Source: Astrothelium macrocarpum | Taxonomy: Eukaryota; Ascomycota; Dothideomycetes; Trypetheliales; Trypetheliaceae | Direction: 5' to 3' | Assembly (NCBI GenBank): GCA_021030915.1 | Contig: JAGEMR010000153.1 | Coordinates: forward strand, 1-64,000 | Length of the DNA stretch: 64,000 nucleotides | Shown here: in pieces, positions 12,375 to 24,528 of the stretch | Position numbering within the stretch: the first letter of the stretch is position 1 | How the letters are laid out: the number at the start of each line of letters is the position of its first letter | Program-made: the position numbers and the translations under genes | Notes under the pieces: generated by a model | The model's input: only the letters and a program-made list of their open reading frames with translations | Told to the model about the DNA's origin: nothing | Database searches by the model: none

Positions 12375-14661
12375 GATAGATCAATATAGGACCAAGAAGA
12401 AAAAATTCCTAATGAAAGCCTCGCGACGGCATTGAACGACGTCAGGCCATTTTTAAGAAGTCCAAATCCAGGTATGTTTATGTACCAGTAAGCGGCGCTG
12501 ACGCAGGCCTAGCCCCCCCATGGCACAAGGCACGGCAATCGAATTGACGTCGGGAGATTGTGGCTGGGCTTCGCTAGACGCATGGCATGACGGGCATGCA
12601 AAGAAGCCTCTGATCGTAGAGCCAGGCATCGGTATCAGTGAGCTGAAGAGGATCCAATAGCAAGCCATACAAATCCAGCGTCCTACTATCGTGTGGGTCG
12701 TGATTAGAGAGCGGACCTGCAGAATTGAGACTAAGGCCGTCGTGGGCCGAGACGCTATGCCACTTTCTTGGCTATGAAACCAATCCAACGAGAGTCTTAT
12801 CTCTCAGCCTGACCAAGCCTTTTACTTGAGCGACCGCAAAGGCCTCGACCGTTCTCCGTCATCATCCATGTTCGCGTCGTTTCGTCTCGCTACTAAATTT
12901 CTTTCAACCAATGAGATGAGAGACGCAGTGACTAAGCAGGTCCACTTCCTCCACCTCCATATCTATGATATCTGAGTGAAGACATGACTACAAACAGTCT
13001 CAGTCAATAGCCGATTCATGAACTCTCCGATAAGCAACATCTGGTTCAACGCACTGCAGCATGCTTCGCCGCAAACGAATTATCGCATCTCGTGCAGAGC
13101 TGCCGAAGTGATAGGCTACCAAACGCCAGGGTCTTTTGCAGTTGGGTAGCATTTTCATCTATTCTAAGTCACGAAGCCCTTCGAGAAGCTGTGGTCTACC
13201 TCAGGCGCCCGCTTTCCCTACCGCGTAATGTCAAATCGGACTGCACATAGTACCTAGTGTTGATCATTCTGGAACGCGGCTGCTGCCACGCATTTTTACG
13301 TAACAGCATACTTATATTAACCACGGCTCGGTTGGCTCCGTCCGGCGTGCATCCAAGGACAGGCCTTTCATGCCAGTAGAATCTTTCGATACCTGATTTT
13401 GCACTTCCTATTCCAAGACAACTCGACACCGGGGCAATCCATGATTATGCTTCTGAGGCTTCGATTCGGCGGCTGAACTTTACCTTCATATGCTGCTGCG
13501 GGAGCCTGGGATGTGTGCATCTCTGTGTTCGTGCGGTATACGGTTCTTTGTGTGGAACTTTTAGCTATGTACAAGCGAAATGTTGCTGGCGCTCATGCTC
13601 AATAGCGTCCTTGCTGATCTACCCAAGACTGAGCACTAATCCTTACCCGAGGATCCAAATCTGCGGTGTAATTTGCTGAGTCATTGATTTTCGCAGGCAT
13701 ACTATTACGCCTGTCAAATTCATCTAAACTTGGCACCCACCTATACCGATCTCTCCTCAGATTGGCTCAGTAAATAGGCAAAATGATAGATGTAGGGCCA
13801 AAAGCAGCGCGCAGAGCTTGGGCTAATTGGAATTTGACCGCCATTATCATGCCCAGGGTTATATGCATAACTAACTGGGAACTCTCCATAACACTCAGTT
13901 CTTAAAGATCGGGCTGGGTGCTTCATGAACTACTGAGAATGCTTTTGACACATACTCAGCTTAATCCTCTGGCGAAGAGCGTTACCATAAAACGCTTAGG
14001 TCCGCAAATGGCTTGACACCAGCGCGCGATCTCGGCAAACTGGACGTACGTACGCCGTTCTCAGCCACATGTAGAAAATTAGAGTTTGCTAAAGTCGGGT
14101 TTCAAACCGAGCTAGGGTCCGGTCACGCCGCTAGGCAAAGTATGTGAGGTTTTGATTTGAAAGGCTGGGACGAATGCCTCACTTCGTGCGCCGTTCTTGC
14201 TCCTTGAACCGTTGTAATTGTATAGTTTTTGAAGGATAAAAAACTGAACGCAATGAAGAATCCACAGACAAAAACAGTCTGGACCGCTGATTTCGCAGTT
14301 GTGGGAGTTCACCCTTATGCCTTTGTGACGTCTGTTTGCACCATTGAAAAAAACTAAATCTTAATATTCGTTTCTTATACCAAAATCCAAATTCCTGATC
14401 GGTGCTTGATTCAGCCGATGCACTGGTGAAGAGTAAGGAGCCAGAAGGAAAGGTCCGCGTCAACAAGTAGGCGTTGAAAGTGGTCAGGAATGTGCAAAGG
14501 CTCATCCAGGCTAATCAAGCTCTCTTTTTTGACAGCGATTAGCCATTGACGGCGTTAATGAAGGTCTGACCTACCTCCCATATTGAATGTATGAGGTAAC
14601 GCCACATAGTACCGTGGGTAGGTACTTGTTCGCCCTAAGCAATCACTGCCATGACATTTTT
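12375..14661. other. 2.3 kb gene-free interval
   Basis: The longest gene-poor stretch in the central part of the window. It begins with the permease promoter and ends at the 3' end of the Mpp6-like gene. Frames of 60-110 codons occur on the minus strand but none shows a domain or linkable exons. No tRNA, tandem repeat or transposon ends were recognised. Confidence 0.4.
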
Positions 14662-15715
14662 TCAGCGGACTCCCATACCGCCACCACCCCGATTCCTTGC
14701 CCTATTATTCTTTGGGCATTCCTTTGCCTTGTGTCCCTTGTTTCCGCATTTGAAGCACGCGACATCTGGGCCTTTCCGTGGATTGGCTCCTCCTCCGGCG
14801 CTAATACTGCTCAAACGATTTAGAGACACGTTTTTGTTCTGCATATCATTGATTTGAGTGTGTGGACCGCCTTTTGAAGCCTTTCTCTTGGCTTGGCGCT
14901 CGGTATGTGCCTGCTGGGTAGCTCCAGTTCGAATCAAACGTTCTGTAGGGTCAAAGTCCTCAGATTCCTGCTCGGAAGCTTCGTCTTGTGAGTCCTCGGA
15001 TCCGCTGGATGGCGGAGATGAAGCTTCAGAAGCTGCAGAGGACTCGTAATTGGGATCTTGACGCCGCTCCACGGATTTGTTGAAGCGACCGAAGCTACGA
15101 CGCCCTACAATGTCGCCAGTTTCGCGTGAAGAAGCGTTATCTCCTCCGTCTTTATTTGGGTTAGGCCCTGTTTCCAGAGCTTCGTAATTATTACTATCGC
15201 GGTCGTCCACGGGATATAGATTGTCATTGTTTGGCCCACTGTCCCAATCAATCTCCGCATAACCTTTTTGTAAAATGTGTAACGCCGCGCTCTCGCTCTT
15301 TTCATTTCTTTTGGCATCGATTGGCTCCTCTTGAAAACTGAGCATCCACCTCGTCTCACCTGCGTCTGCAGCTGCTCTTTCTACTGCTTGTTGCCTCCTT
15401 CTCTCTTCTTCTCCAAGAGCAGCCTGCACAGCCAGACGATCTGCAAGCTTGCTTGCTGGATCGGGTCTCACAGGGGTGTCAGTCCGGGTAGATGAGTATG
15501 AAGAGCCGTTCGACAGACGCTGCTTCTTTGATGGTGGGCCCACAGGACTGGGTTGATTTTGGGGGCCACTGGAGTTTGCAGCGCGCTGCATGAACTAGAT
15601 ATACTTCTCAGTATGACTATGTTTTATATGATTCTGTTTGGTATCTCTGAGTACGCACTTTCATAGTTAGTAGACGAGAAGACATTTGCTTCGCTGGTTG
15701 CGATGGGGTCGCCAT
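14662..15715 (-). CDS. Mpp6-type nuclear exosome cofactor with C-terminal CCHC zinc knuckle
   Basis: Two exons (15715-15659 and 15594-14662), about 329 residues. Splicing joins SSRLLTMK to FMQRA, recreating the N-terminal exosome-binding motif of M-phase phosphoprotein 6 (human MPHOSPH6, yeast Mpp6). Two further Mpp6 landmarks follow: ETRWMLSF near residue 105 and GRRSFGRFNKSVE near residue 185. The middle is acidic and serine-rich. Near the C-terminus is one CCHC zinc knuckle, CFKCGNKGHKAKEC, then a basic RGG-like tail, suggesting RNA binding. Known Mpp6 tethers the Mtr4 helicase to the nuclear exosome; a zinc knuckle on the same chain recalls Air1/2 of TRAMP. Shares a 252-base divergent promoter with NDUFS6. 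Assignment rests on three spaced motifs; whether the zinc knuckle is general in related fungi I cannot tell. Confidence 0.82.
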
Positions 15716-15967
15716 GCTTGTTCTAAATATCCTGGGTTGGACTGACTGAAAGCCAATGCGGAAGCAAGCAACAGGTGTCCAGTCTGGGAGTTGGAGGTCT
15801 GTTGGCAATGTCAATGTTGTCTTTCGATGGAATGAAGGTCTGATTGTAGGTGTAAGAAAAGGTTATGTCAATTGTTCTAGCCAATCACGGAAGTTACTGG
15901 CCGCCGATGCGGCCAAAACGGCTTCTTCAACTCCAACCATCCTCTTCCGTTCCAGTTGCCATTCAAT
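15716..15967. promoter_or_regulatory. divergent promoter, Mpp6-like / NDUFS6
   Basis: Only 252 bases separate the two divergent start codons, so both core promoters must lie here. No TATA box is obvious, usual for housekeeping genes. Inferred from gene positions only. Confidence 0.5.
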
Positions 15968-16803
15968 ATGCTATCTTCTACTTCTCGGGGAGTCTCCCGT
16001 GCCTTTCATAGCCGCCTTTCGCCTTTAGTCAATCCTCTCGTTCGTTACAGCACTCAAACTGACAATCCCGTTTCTGCGAACCCGGGTCCGAACACGCCGC
16101 AAAGTAATGCACCTCTATCAGCAACGAAGGAGCTTCCTACCTCATCTGAAGGCAGTCATGACAGGGCGCTTCAGGAAAGCGTAGAAAAGGGGGAAGAGTT
16201 GAGGACGACGCAGGCGCCTAACCGGAAAGGTATTTGGAGCCGGAGTCAACAACCTAGGGAAAAGGCAATGGTTGGGCCAAGGTTTGAGCAGATGATTATG
16301 GCTGACCAGGTAAGTCTGGACAATGCGTTCATGGAACCGCCTGATATTTGAGATTTCTCTGGCGAAATAAGACGCAGGTTTTTCTTAGGCTACGCTATGG
16401 GCGATATTACTATATTCGATTCAACCTGTACGACAAGACTGACAAATACAGTAGCCGAGACCGTATGCTGCAATTGAGTTGATTCACAAGCAACCTGTAC
16501 GTTGGGTACATGAACGACAAGTGTCTTGCGATGGAGGTGGCGGTCCTTTGGGGCACCCGCGGATATTTATCAATGTGGATAAACCACAAATTTGCTGGTG
16601 TACATATTGTGGATTGCCCTTCGTGAGTACTCGGAACTGCTGAAATGACGCTTCACAAAGCTGACTCTCCTCAGGCGCACGAACACCATAGAAAACTGCT
16701 TGAATCTCAGCCGACCACGACTTACCCGCTTAGACCGACCGGTGATGCGGCGGAAGTTCAAGAGTCACAAAGAATTACTGATGAAGCTTTTGGCCAGCGC
16801 TGA
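15968..16803 (+). CDS. NDUFS6: NADH:ubiquinone oxidoreductase subunit NDUFS6, mitochondrial
   Basis: Zinc-binding accessory subunit of respiratory complex I, needed for assembly of the matrix arm at the N-module. Three exons: 15968-16309, 16455-16622 and 16675-16803, about 212 residues. The N-terminus is a mitochondrial presequence (MLSSTSRGVSRAFHSRL, basic and serine-rich without acids), which decides the start. After a disordered linker come PRPYAAIELIH and the zinc site: CDGGGGPLGHP, then CWCTYCGLPF, giving the conserved C-H-C-C ligand set. Intron 2 falls directly after GLPF and the last exon supplies the AHEHH that follows. Tail-to-tail with the EthD gene, with only 44 bases between stops. 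Confidence 0.93.
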
Positions 16804-16847
16804 AATGCTTATACGGATACAACTGTATATATCGTCAATGGCGTATT

Positions 16848-17339
16848 CTAGTCTTTCTCGACCCTTTTCCCATCGTCAATGAGCATATACTCGTCGCCGA
16901 CCATCATCTTCATCTGACTCGCATCCATGAAATTTTCGTGGTCTCCATTCATGGCATTGGACTCTGGATCATACATGAACTTGGCAAATGCCTTATAGTC
17001 TGGGAATACAAATGTGCAGATTGCATCATAAGGCAGGAGGGGTGCTTTGCCATGAAGCATATCTTGCATAATCGTACGATCGCGCTGGAGGTGGTAGGTC
17101 TATGGCGCGGGCTAAGTAGGTGTGACCCAGGTTGCGGTAACCCATCGACGTACCAGGCTATACGTGAGGACATTGTGTCGAAGTAAAACCGGCACCGCCA
17201 TCTGAGCATGGACGTTGTTGTAATGATCCATAAAATCTGCATCCGACATGCCTTCCTTCTTTTTAATTAAAACCGTGACCTTGGTGACTTTACGAAAGCC
17301 TTTGGCGCCTGAGTAGCCTGCTTCTAGGACCATCCTCAC
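16848..17339 (-). CDS. EthD-domain protein (dimeric alpha/beta barrel)
   Basis: Two exons (17339-17154 and 17099-16848), about 145 residues. The N-terminal half has VTVLIKKKEGMSDADFMDHY followed by an NNVHA segment, the first beta strand and helix of the EthD/ferredoxin-like fold. The second half has YDAICTFVFPDYKAF and DHENFMDASQMKMMVGDEY, matching the repeat unit and its C-terminal strand. Such proteins occur as small dimeric enzymes or cyclase-like accessory proteins in fungal metabolism (for example, in polyketide or polycyclic quinone pathways), but no biosynthetic partner is adjacent here. No signal peptide. The gene is convergent with NDUFS6. Confidence 0.85.
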
Positions 17340-17692
17340 CGCTGCTCAGACTTGGAGCAATGTATTTTGATTTTGATTTGCAGGGGAATGTCTGGAGGCT
17401 TGATGAGGACCTTGGCGCGGGAGCTGGGATGATAGGATGATAGCTAGGATACCTAAGGTCACAGCACGTCAGACCTGCTTCCGTCCAAGATCACCCGAAA
17501 TCTTCGGGCACACACACAGCTCTGTACATAAATTCTGATAGATCTCCTTTTCCCAATCGATCCTGTCGTTCCTTACTTCTGCTTTCTCGGAGTCACGGCT
17601 TAGTAGCCATGCGCTAATATCCAGGCAACTGAGAAGGCGACGACTCTCCTTGCTTACGCCGGTCCAATGAGGAATTGTGCGGACATGGATTT
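17340..17692. promoter_or_regulatory. divergent promoter, EthD / IDE protease
   Basis: About 350 bases between the EthD start and the first in-frame ATG of the protease. Contains the short direct repeat GATGATAGGATGATAG near 17430. No other motif recognised. Confidence 0.35.
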
Positions 17693-20600
17693 ATGACATT
17701 CATTATCTACTCCAAGTTTGCTTGGTCCACAGCTTCGTGCCCAATTGCAGTGAGTCTGCGCACCGCGGTTGCCCTGAGACCTGCAAGGTCTTTGTACTAT
17801 CGCACGGTTACTATCACTCATCATTCACTCTCGCACAAAGCAAACTCACCCAACCACTTTCTGCCGAGTCCTGTGCGTCCTCAGGTACCTCTATACTTCC
17901 AGAAGAGATACTTTGCTCGGAGCCCGACTGGGAGATCCCCTGTGTTGACAATGTCAGAGCCTGTGAATCAGCGGTCAGAAGTGCCAGCAGAACGTGTTGC
18001 AGAGCAACTTGAGAAACCCGAGATTGACGATAGATCATACCGAGTGATACGATTGCCGAATAAGCTGGAGGCACTGCTTATACATGATGTGGACGCGGAT
18101 AAGGCCAGCGCCGCTTTGGATGTTAATGTCGGCGCCTTTAGCGACGCCGAGGACATGCCCGGCATAGCTCATGCTGTTGAACACTTGCTTTTTATGGGTA
18201 CAGAGAAGGTATGTTGGAACGTTGTCATCTAACGTCAGCTTAATTTGCTAATGGTGTCTATAGTACCCTGTAGAGAATGACTACAACTTGTACCTATCCT
18301 CAAATAGCGGACACTCGAACGCCTATACAGCTTCAACTTCTACAAACTATTACTTTGAGGTGGGAGCTTCGTCAAACCGTGCTTCCAACAGAAACTCGCC
18401 AACAAACGATGCAACGGAAGAGAGTCGCACCCCCAAGAAAAAGTCACCCTTGTACGGGGCACTCGATCGTTTTGCACAGTTCTTCGTAAAACCACTCTTC
18501 CTCGAAGAAACATTAGATCGAGAACTCCGGGCAGTAGATTCGGAAAACAAGAAGAACCTTCAAAATGATACCTGGCGTTTGCACCAACTCACCAAATCTC
18601 TATCAAATCCACAACATCCATTCCACACCTTTTCTACGGGCAACCTCGACACCCTAAAAACCGAACCACTCAAGCGCGGTGTCAAGATACGTGATGAATT
18701 CATCAAGCATTATGAGAAGCATTACTCCGCCAACCTGATGAAGCTCGTTGTCCTTGGCAAAGAGAGTCTGGACGAGCTAGAATCGTGGGTTGAGGAATTT
18801 TTCTCGCCAGTCGTGAACAAAGAACTCCCACAAAACCGCTGGGATAACGCCCAGCCATTTATGGAAAATGAAGTAATGACTCAAGTCTTTGCAAAGCCAG
18901 TGATGGATAGACGGTCGATGGATATTTACTTTCCATATCCCGATGAAGAAGATCTTTTTGATAGTCAGCCATCTCGATATATCAGTCATCTGGTAGGTCA
19001 CGAAGGTCCGGGCAGCATTCTCTCGCTGCTCAAGGCGAAAGGGTGGGCCAACAGCCTCGGATCAGGGACCATGAACGTGTGTCCAGGTTCTGCATTCTTC
19101 ACTCTATCAATACGGTTGACAGAAGATGGACTGAAAGAATATCAAGAGATTCTTGAGATCGTCTTTCAATACATCGCCATGTTAAAGGAGACTCCACCAC
19201 AAGGATGGATATTTGACGAAATGAAGGAGATGAGCGAGGTCCGATTTCGCTTCAAGCAAAAGAGCCCTGCCAGCAAGACAACCAGTAGGCTCAGTGCCTT
19301 GATGCAAAAGCCCTTTCCTCGCGACCGCCTTCTAAGCGCGCAAAGTGTCATCAGAACGTTCGATCCTGATGCTATTGCTCATGGGCTCGCCCACCTTCGT
19401 CCCAATAACTTTAGGATCACCATCACAAGTCAAACGTTTCCAGGAGAATGGCCAGAAAAAGAGCGCTGGTATGGCACACGGTACAAATACGAGAAGATTC
19501 CGCAGGCTTTACTTGCGAAACTAGAGCAAGCCGCCAGCAGCACTTCATCCACTCGCCCCGCATCCTTGCATCTGCCTCCAAAGAACGAGTTCATACCGAC
19601 CAAGTTGGAGGTAGAAAAGAAAGACGTCGATCAGCCCTCCACGTACCCGAAGCTTGTTCGCAATGATATCAATGTGCGCACCTGGTTCAAAAAGGACGAC
19701 CAGTTCTGGGTTCCTAAAGCAAATATACATATCACTCTTCGGACGCCTGTGGGCAATGCGACTGCATTAGCCTTTATGCTCACCACCCTATACAAAGAGC
19801 TTGTTGAAGATGCCTTAAACGAATATGCATACAATGCAGAGATTGCAGGACTGAACTACGAAGTCGAGCATAATGCACAAGGATTAGACATTAAAGTTGC
19901 GGGATACAATGAGAAGTTACCCGTGCTGCTGGAAAAGGTGCTCGTAACGATGCGGGATTTGAACATAAAAGACGAGCGGTTCAAAGTGATTCATGAACGT
20001 GTAGTCAGAGGCGTCAAGAACTGGTATTGGGGGCAGCCATACAGCCAAATCACTCACTACTCCCGCCGGATGACTATGCACCGCGGATGGAGCTATGATC
20101 AATACCTTGAAGAATTGCCCACCGTCACGGCGAACGATGTACGGGAATTTTTCCCGCAGCTGCTGAAACAATTTCACATCGAGGTCTTGGCTCACGGAAA
20201 TCTGTACAGGGAGGATGCCTTGAGATACACTGATCTAATAGAGAAGACTCTACGTCCACGTCCCTTGCCATCTGACCAGTGGCCTCAGCGCAGATGTTTG
20301 GTGCTTCCGGAAGGCAGCAATTTCGTTTACGAGAGGGAGCTTAAGGACCCGGATAATGTCAATCACTGCATCGAATACTTGCTATTTGTTTCGAATGATA
20401 TTGATAGTGTTACACGCGCAAAGCTACTGCTGTTGGCTCAGCTGGCAGAAGAGCCTGTTTTTGATACTCTGAGGACGAAGGAGCAACTGGGATACATTGT
20501 GTTTAGTAGTGCTTTAGCGTCAGGTCCTTTGGCGGGTTGGCGCATTTTGATACAGAGCGAACAGACGCCAGAATATCTGGAAAGTCGGATTGAGGCGTTC

Positions 20601-21442
20601 ATAATTAGCTTCGGAAAACACTTGGAAGATATGAGTCAGGATGATTTTGAAGGATACAAGATTTCTTTGATCAACAAGCGTCTAGAAAAGTTAAAAAATT
20701 TGGCATCGGAAACGGCGCGGTTTTGGGCACACATTTGCAGTGAATACTTCAATTTTGAACAAGGTACGTGGAGATTGCATGTTACGCCGAATATCAAATG
20801 CCTAACTACTGGATAGTATACGAGGATGTCGAGCACGTCCAACCCCTCACTCAGAGTGATATTTTGGAGTTTTATCGATACTATATCGCCCCTTCGTCCC
20901 CCCACCGAGCAAAGGCACGTGTCTATCTGCGGGCACAGTCCATGGCGCCCAGTGCCATTGCCACTGGGACCAACGACAAGGTCCTGACCATGATAACAAA
21001 TGCCCTCAGCCAACTCAGTATTGGAGATGTCAACAAGGAAAAGCTTGCTAAACGCCTTGAGAATGTCAACTTGGACATCTCTAATTGTCAACAAGACGGC
21101 AAAAATGGCATCGTCGATGCCATACGATCGTTTCTCGAAGAAGATGCCGCGGTGGCAAAAGACAAAGTCGCTCAAATTATCGACGAAGGCAAAACGATGC
21201 TGGCGGATCTATCGTCGCTTTCAAAGTCCGCGCCTGGTGTAAATGGAGATGAAAAGACAGAGAATGGTTCAGTCAATGGTGTGGACCAAGCCGCGGTGAC
21301 AGAACTGAAGACTTCGTATAATGGTACCGAGCCGATCATCATCAAGGATGTACAAAAGTGGAAGGCAGGTATGGAGGTTGGAAAGGGGCCGAGGCCTGTA
21401 AAGGACTTGAGTGAGTTTGAGGACTTGGAGCCAAAACTTTGA
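17693..21442 (+). CDS. STE23: insulin-degrading-enzyme-type metalloprotease (M16, Ste23-like)
   Basis: Large zinc protease of the inverzincin family that degrades small peptides inside a closed chamber; the yeast orthologue Ste23 also trims a-factor. Exons are 17693-18208, 18264-20763 and 20817-21442. The active site HAVEH is in exon 1 and the third zinc ligand is the Glu of NSENKKNL-like sequence (here DSENKKNLQND) in exon 2. Further family blocks are YNLYLSSNSGHSNAY, LIGHEGPGS-like LVGHEGPGS, and RTKEQLGYIVFS near the C-terminus. Two starts are possible: ATG 17693 gives ~1213 residues with an extra basic leader ending RYFARSPTGRS; ATG 17951 gives ~1127 residues. The leader looks mitochondrial, as in yeast and human homologues. 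A serine/asparagine insertion follows the NYYFEV block in exon 2, and the C-terminus extends past the usual family length. Confidence 0.92.
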
Positions 21443-22130
21443 GGGGAGGCTTTATTGTACTTATCTCGGATGTCAATCCTGTGAAATGCTTAGATGTATG
21501 AGCCCTGTCGTATAGAGCTATCATTCATTTCCAGTCGTAGCAACTTCAGCCCTAAGCTAAAACGTTTCAAAGAGCAATCGCCCTGATAGGCGTAAGAGTT
21601 GATACATCATGACCCGTAGCGGCGTCTTGGTCGATATTCGGCTGACTGTAGCATTATCTTTGACTTCTGAGATGTGAAATCATCGAACTATCCAGAAGAA
21701 CATATTCGTAAGAACGAGTTCTATGTGAGCAGAACCGCTCTTTGAACGATATCAAAAGACTAGGGGTGTTTCATGATTATATAATGGGAGTGGCAACGGG
21801 TGTAACCCTCGACCGCAAGAGATGGTTTGCTGCGCCACGATACATGGAGACTCTCAGCAACTCCAATGGAGGACATCTTGGAATCTCTTTCTCCGTGGGA
21901 TTTTTTACAGTCTTTAGTTGCCTAAATAAGTATTAGGTCCCTCTATGAGGCTTCCGACAAATCATATCTCTTGCACTTTGCGAGTTGCATTTCTTGTTAC
22001 AGGGCATGGTGGCGTGTTGATCGTTTGTGATGTGGTGTTTACCCAAGCTTCTTAACTCTTTTGTTTGAAAGCAGTCATTGCACTACAGCACCCTTACAAC
22101 GCTTTGAGTTTCGAGCTAAATCAATGAAGG
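21443..22130. other. gene-free interval
   Basis: About 690 bases after the protease stop. No domain, RNA gene or repeat recognised; the 64-codon frame at 21742-21936 is unsupported. Confidence 0.4.
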
Positions 22131-22824
22131 CTAATCACTTAATTCAGGGTTGCGCTCGTATATGGTAGTAAAGTCGGACGTATGTACTACATTTGGAATG
22201 ACTGATGACGTGTGCAGGTGAGATGAAATTTCTGCAATTTTTCTTTGAAGCTGATCCGTTTCCGAACGGAAGGTGATGGCCTGTTCACTCAGGCCAACTT
22301 GGTTCTGGCAGAGAAAGTGGTTTATTGATGTGGGATTAGGGCGTCCAATGCTTTTGCCACTTTCAATGTGAGCAGATCGGCGTTTTTGAAGCAAAAAAAG
22401 TAAGTCCCGAGCCTGAAGCTCCACTTGATTTGATAGACCGTCACTGACCAGTCGACGAGATGCAAAATCTGTAATGTTTTTCAAGTTGTACCAAATGTCT
22501 TTCTAGAAACATGTGTGTATAGCGGTATCATCCCCATACCATTTCTCTGACCGCTGTTTTAGATATGACTATGCTGCAATATTGCATCCTCATTGCCCCG
22601 AGTACGTGGTGATAAGAGTCTTCCGACGATTTCGATTCTTCGACAGTTAAATTATTGAATTTCCGATAGCTATGTAGAATTTGGACAGAAGTTTGGCTCA
22701 GGGTCTCGGTCACAGAGGTCGAGATGCGGAAGGTGAGGCGTGAATTTGTCGTACGGATGAAAGAATTTGCGATCAAACCCAAAGGTATTACCAATTGGTT
22801 CATGTAATTACCGCAATATGTCAT
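22131..22824 (-). CDS. possible two-exon orphan gene
   Basis: Not recognised. Two minus-strand frames can be joined by a good short intron: donor GTATGG after ...VREM at about 22530 and acceptor CTAG before KDIWYNLKNITDF, giving about 220 residues ending in PELSD. The sequence is helical and polar, with phrases such as LQARDLLFLLQKRR and SEQAITFRSETDQLQRKI that could form coiled coil, and no membrane segment. The start ATG at 22824 may be internal, since no clear upstream signal was found. It could also be the remnant of a larger fungal protein (for example a NACHT- or ankyrin-type N-terminal region). Coding status is uncertain. Confidence 0.35.
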
Positions 22825-23276
22825 CGGGTGGCGCTGAGCATTTGGGTAATGAACAGCTGTTGCAACGGCAAATACGTTCGGTCTATTATTTTTTTCGGCT
22901 ATTGGCCAAGAGGTTGAGACCGATTTCAGCTACGCCAGGCGCAAAAGCCTCTCAACGACAATGTTTGCCAGTTCGCGATAATGAATTCCTATCGTGCGTC
23001 TACACCCATGCTGTACACTGAGTGTGATATCGATTGATGCGCTTGCGAAATGATTGGACTGATGGTGCTTTGATCAAAATCTTATACGAACCTTCAGCTG
23101 GGCGGATGTAAACAAAAGAGAAAGGGGGCGAGTATCCAGGAATATAGAAGATTAAATATGTGTTTGGCCTGATTTGAAGTCCGTCTAGATTATCTGCACG
23201 TTCGATAGCACGTCTTGTTTGTTACTCAAACTTTTTCTGGTTCTTTATTATCAGCTTGTTAATCTAATCGATCGAA
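22825..23276. other. gene-free interval upstream of PTH11-like gene
   Basis: About 450 bases, likely the promoter of the plus-strand receptor-like gene. Nothing else recognised. Confidence 0.4.
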
Positions 23277-24448
23277 ATGTCAGAAGAAGCTGGTAGAGAA
23301 CCTGGCAAAAGGCCACTTGCGCTTTTTATATCCATGATTGTGATTTCATTTCTGATCATTGCACTCCGTTTCTGGTCTAGAGCTGTGATCACAGGCACCA
23401 GAACATCTTTCCGTACAAGATTTTGGTGGGATGACTACGCAGCAGCTTTTACTTTGGTATGGTCATGCTGATTACAAATGTCACAAATAACTTCGTGTCA
23501 AGTCGCTGAAAGTCATCAAGCCATTCATTGCAGCAAGTAACGGAATTGCAATACGATTGACACTGCTCGGAGTGCAACCCAACTTTTCCGCCAGTACCTT
23601 TCTCTTGCTCCAATACATCACTTATCCTCTGTACTGCTTTGCTACTACGCTACCAAGGATCTCCGCGCTTCTTTTCTACGCTCGCGTTTTGGGCGTCCAT
23701 GCAAATGCCAGGCTTCGCTACGTGCTCTGGATAATTGGTACATTCTGCGGTCTCTGGCTCGTTGGGACGATATTTTATTCGGTCTTCCGGTGCAATCCGA
23801 TACAAAAGGCATGGGAGACCGATATTCAAGGAACGTGCATCAGCACCTTTGAATGGTGGCTTTCTGTTGCATTGATTAATTCGATAATCGATCTCGTCGT
23901 TTTGATTATTCCTATGCCCTTACTGTGGAAGTTACAGTTGGAGCCGTTGAAGAAGTTCTGGATTTTCTTGGTATTTACCCTTGGGTATTGTGTAATAATC
24001 ATCCAAATCGGCCGTCTGGTCATCCTGTCCAAAGTCGCAGAAATGATGGATAGCGACGTAACTTGTAAGTGAAATCTCCGAATTTGTAGGCTGATAGCTT
24101 GATGAATAGTAGCGCTGATCTTGTACAGTGACGTTGGATCCAGTTGCATATTGGTTCCATCTCGAAACTTTCATTTCAATGGTCAGCATCTGCCTTCCCA
24201 CAGTACTCTCCTTGGTAAGGCACTGGATAAGGCCCAGGCCCAGGCCCAGATTGCTCTGGAACCCTGAAACACCTGATCAACGCGGGAAGAAAGAGAATGA
24301 GGGCCAAATAATGGGGGGCAGCGATATCCGTGAAAGCCTTTTCATTACGACGTATTCTATGAAGATAAAGGGGGTCCAAGACATGACGCGCAGTCCAAGT
24401 TCAGTAGATCTCCACTCTCTGCAAAAAAGCACATCTTCTTTGGCTTGA
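23277..24448 (+). CDS. PTH11-like integral membrane protein (fungal rhodopsin-type domain)
   Basis: Seven-helix protein of the fungal PTH11/rhodopsin-domain family, often described as GPCR-like sensors at the plasma membrane. Three exons, about 23277-23461, 23538-24064 and 24129-24448; the first junction is tentative. Exon 1 ends in the family hallmark RFWWDDY. Exon 2 carries helices 3-6, including TLPRISALLFYARVLG, VFRCNPIQKAWE, and LVVLIIPMPLLWKL, all typical. Exon 3 completes helix 7 with DPVAYWFHLETFISMVSICLPT and a basic cytoplasmic tail. The tail contains RPRPRPR, encoded by a short hexanucleotide repeat at 24230-24250. No CFEM domain precedes the helices. Convergent with the MFS gene, 80 bases apart. 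Confidence 0.82.
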
Positions 24449-24528
24449 AAACATGGGTTCTTTCAATGTCCGGGATGGGTTTTGGTGGATGACAAGCTTG
24501 TGGGTAAATGTACAAATTACCAAAAAGT

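Noticed and set aside
14085..14130. tRNA-like GGTTTCAAACC near 14.1 kb
   Set aside because: It is only a short palindrome; no cloverleaf, acceptor stem or D-arm could be placed around it.
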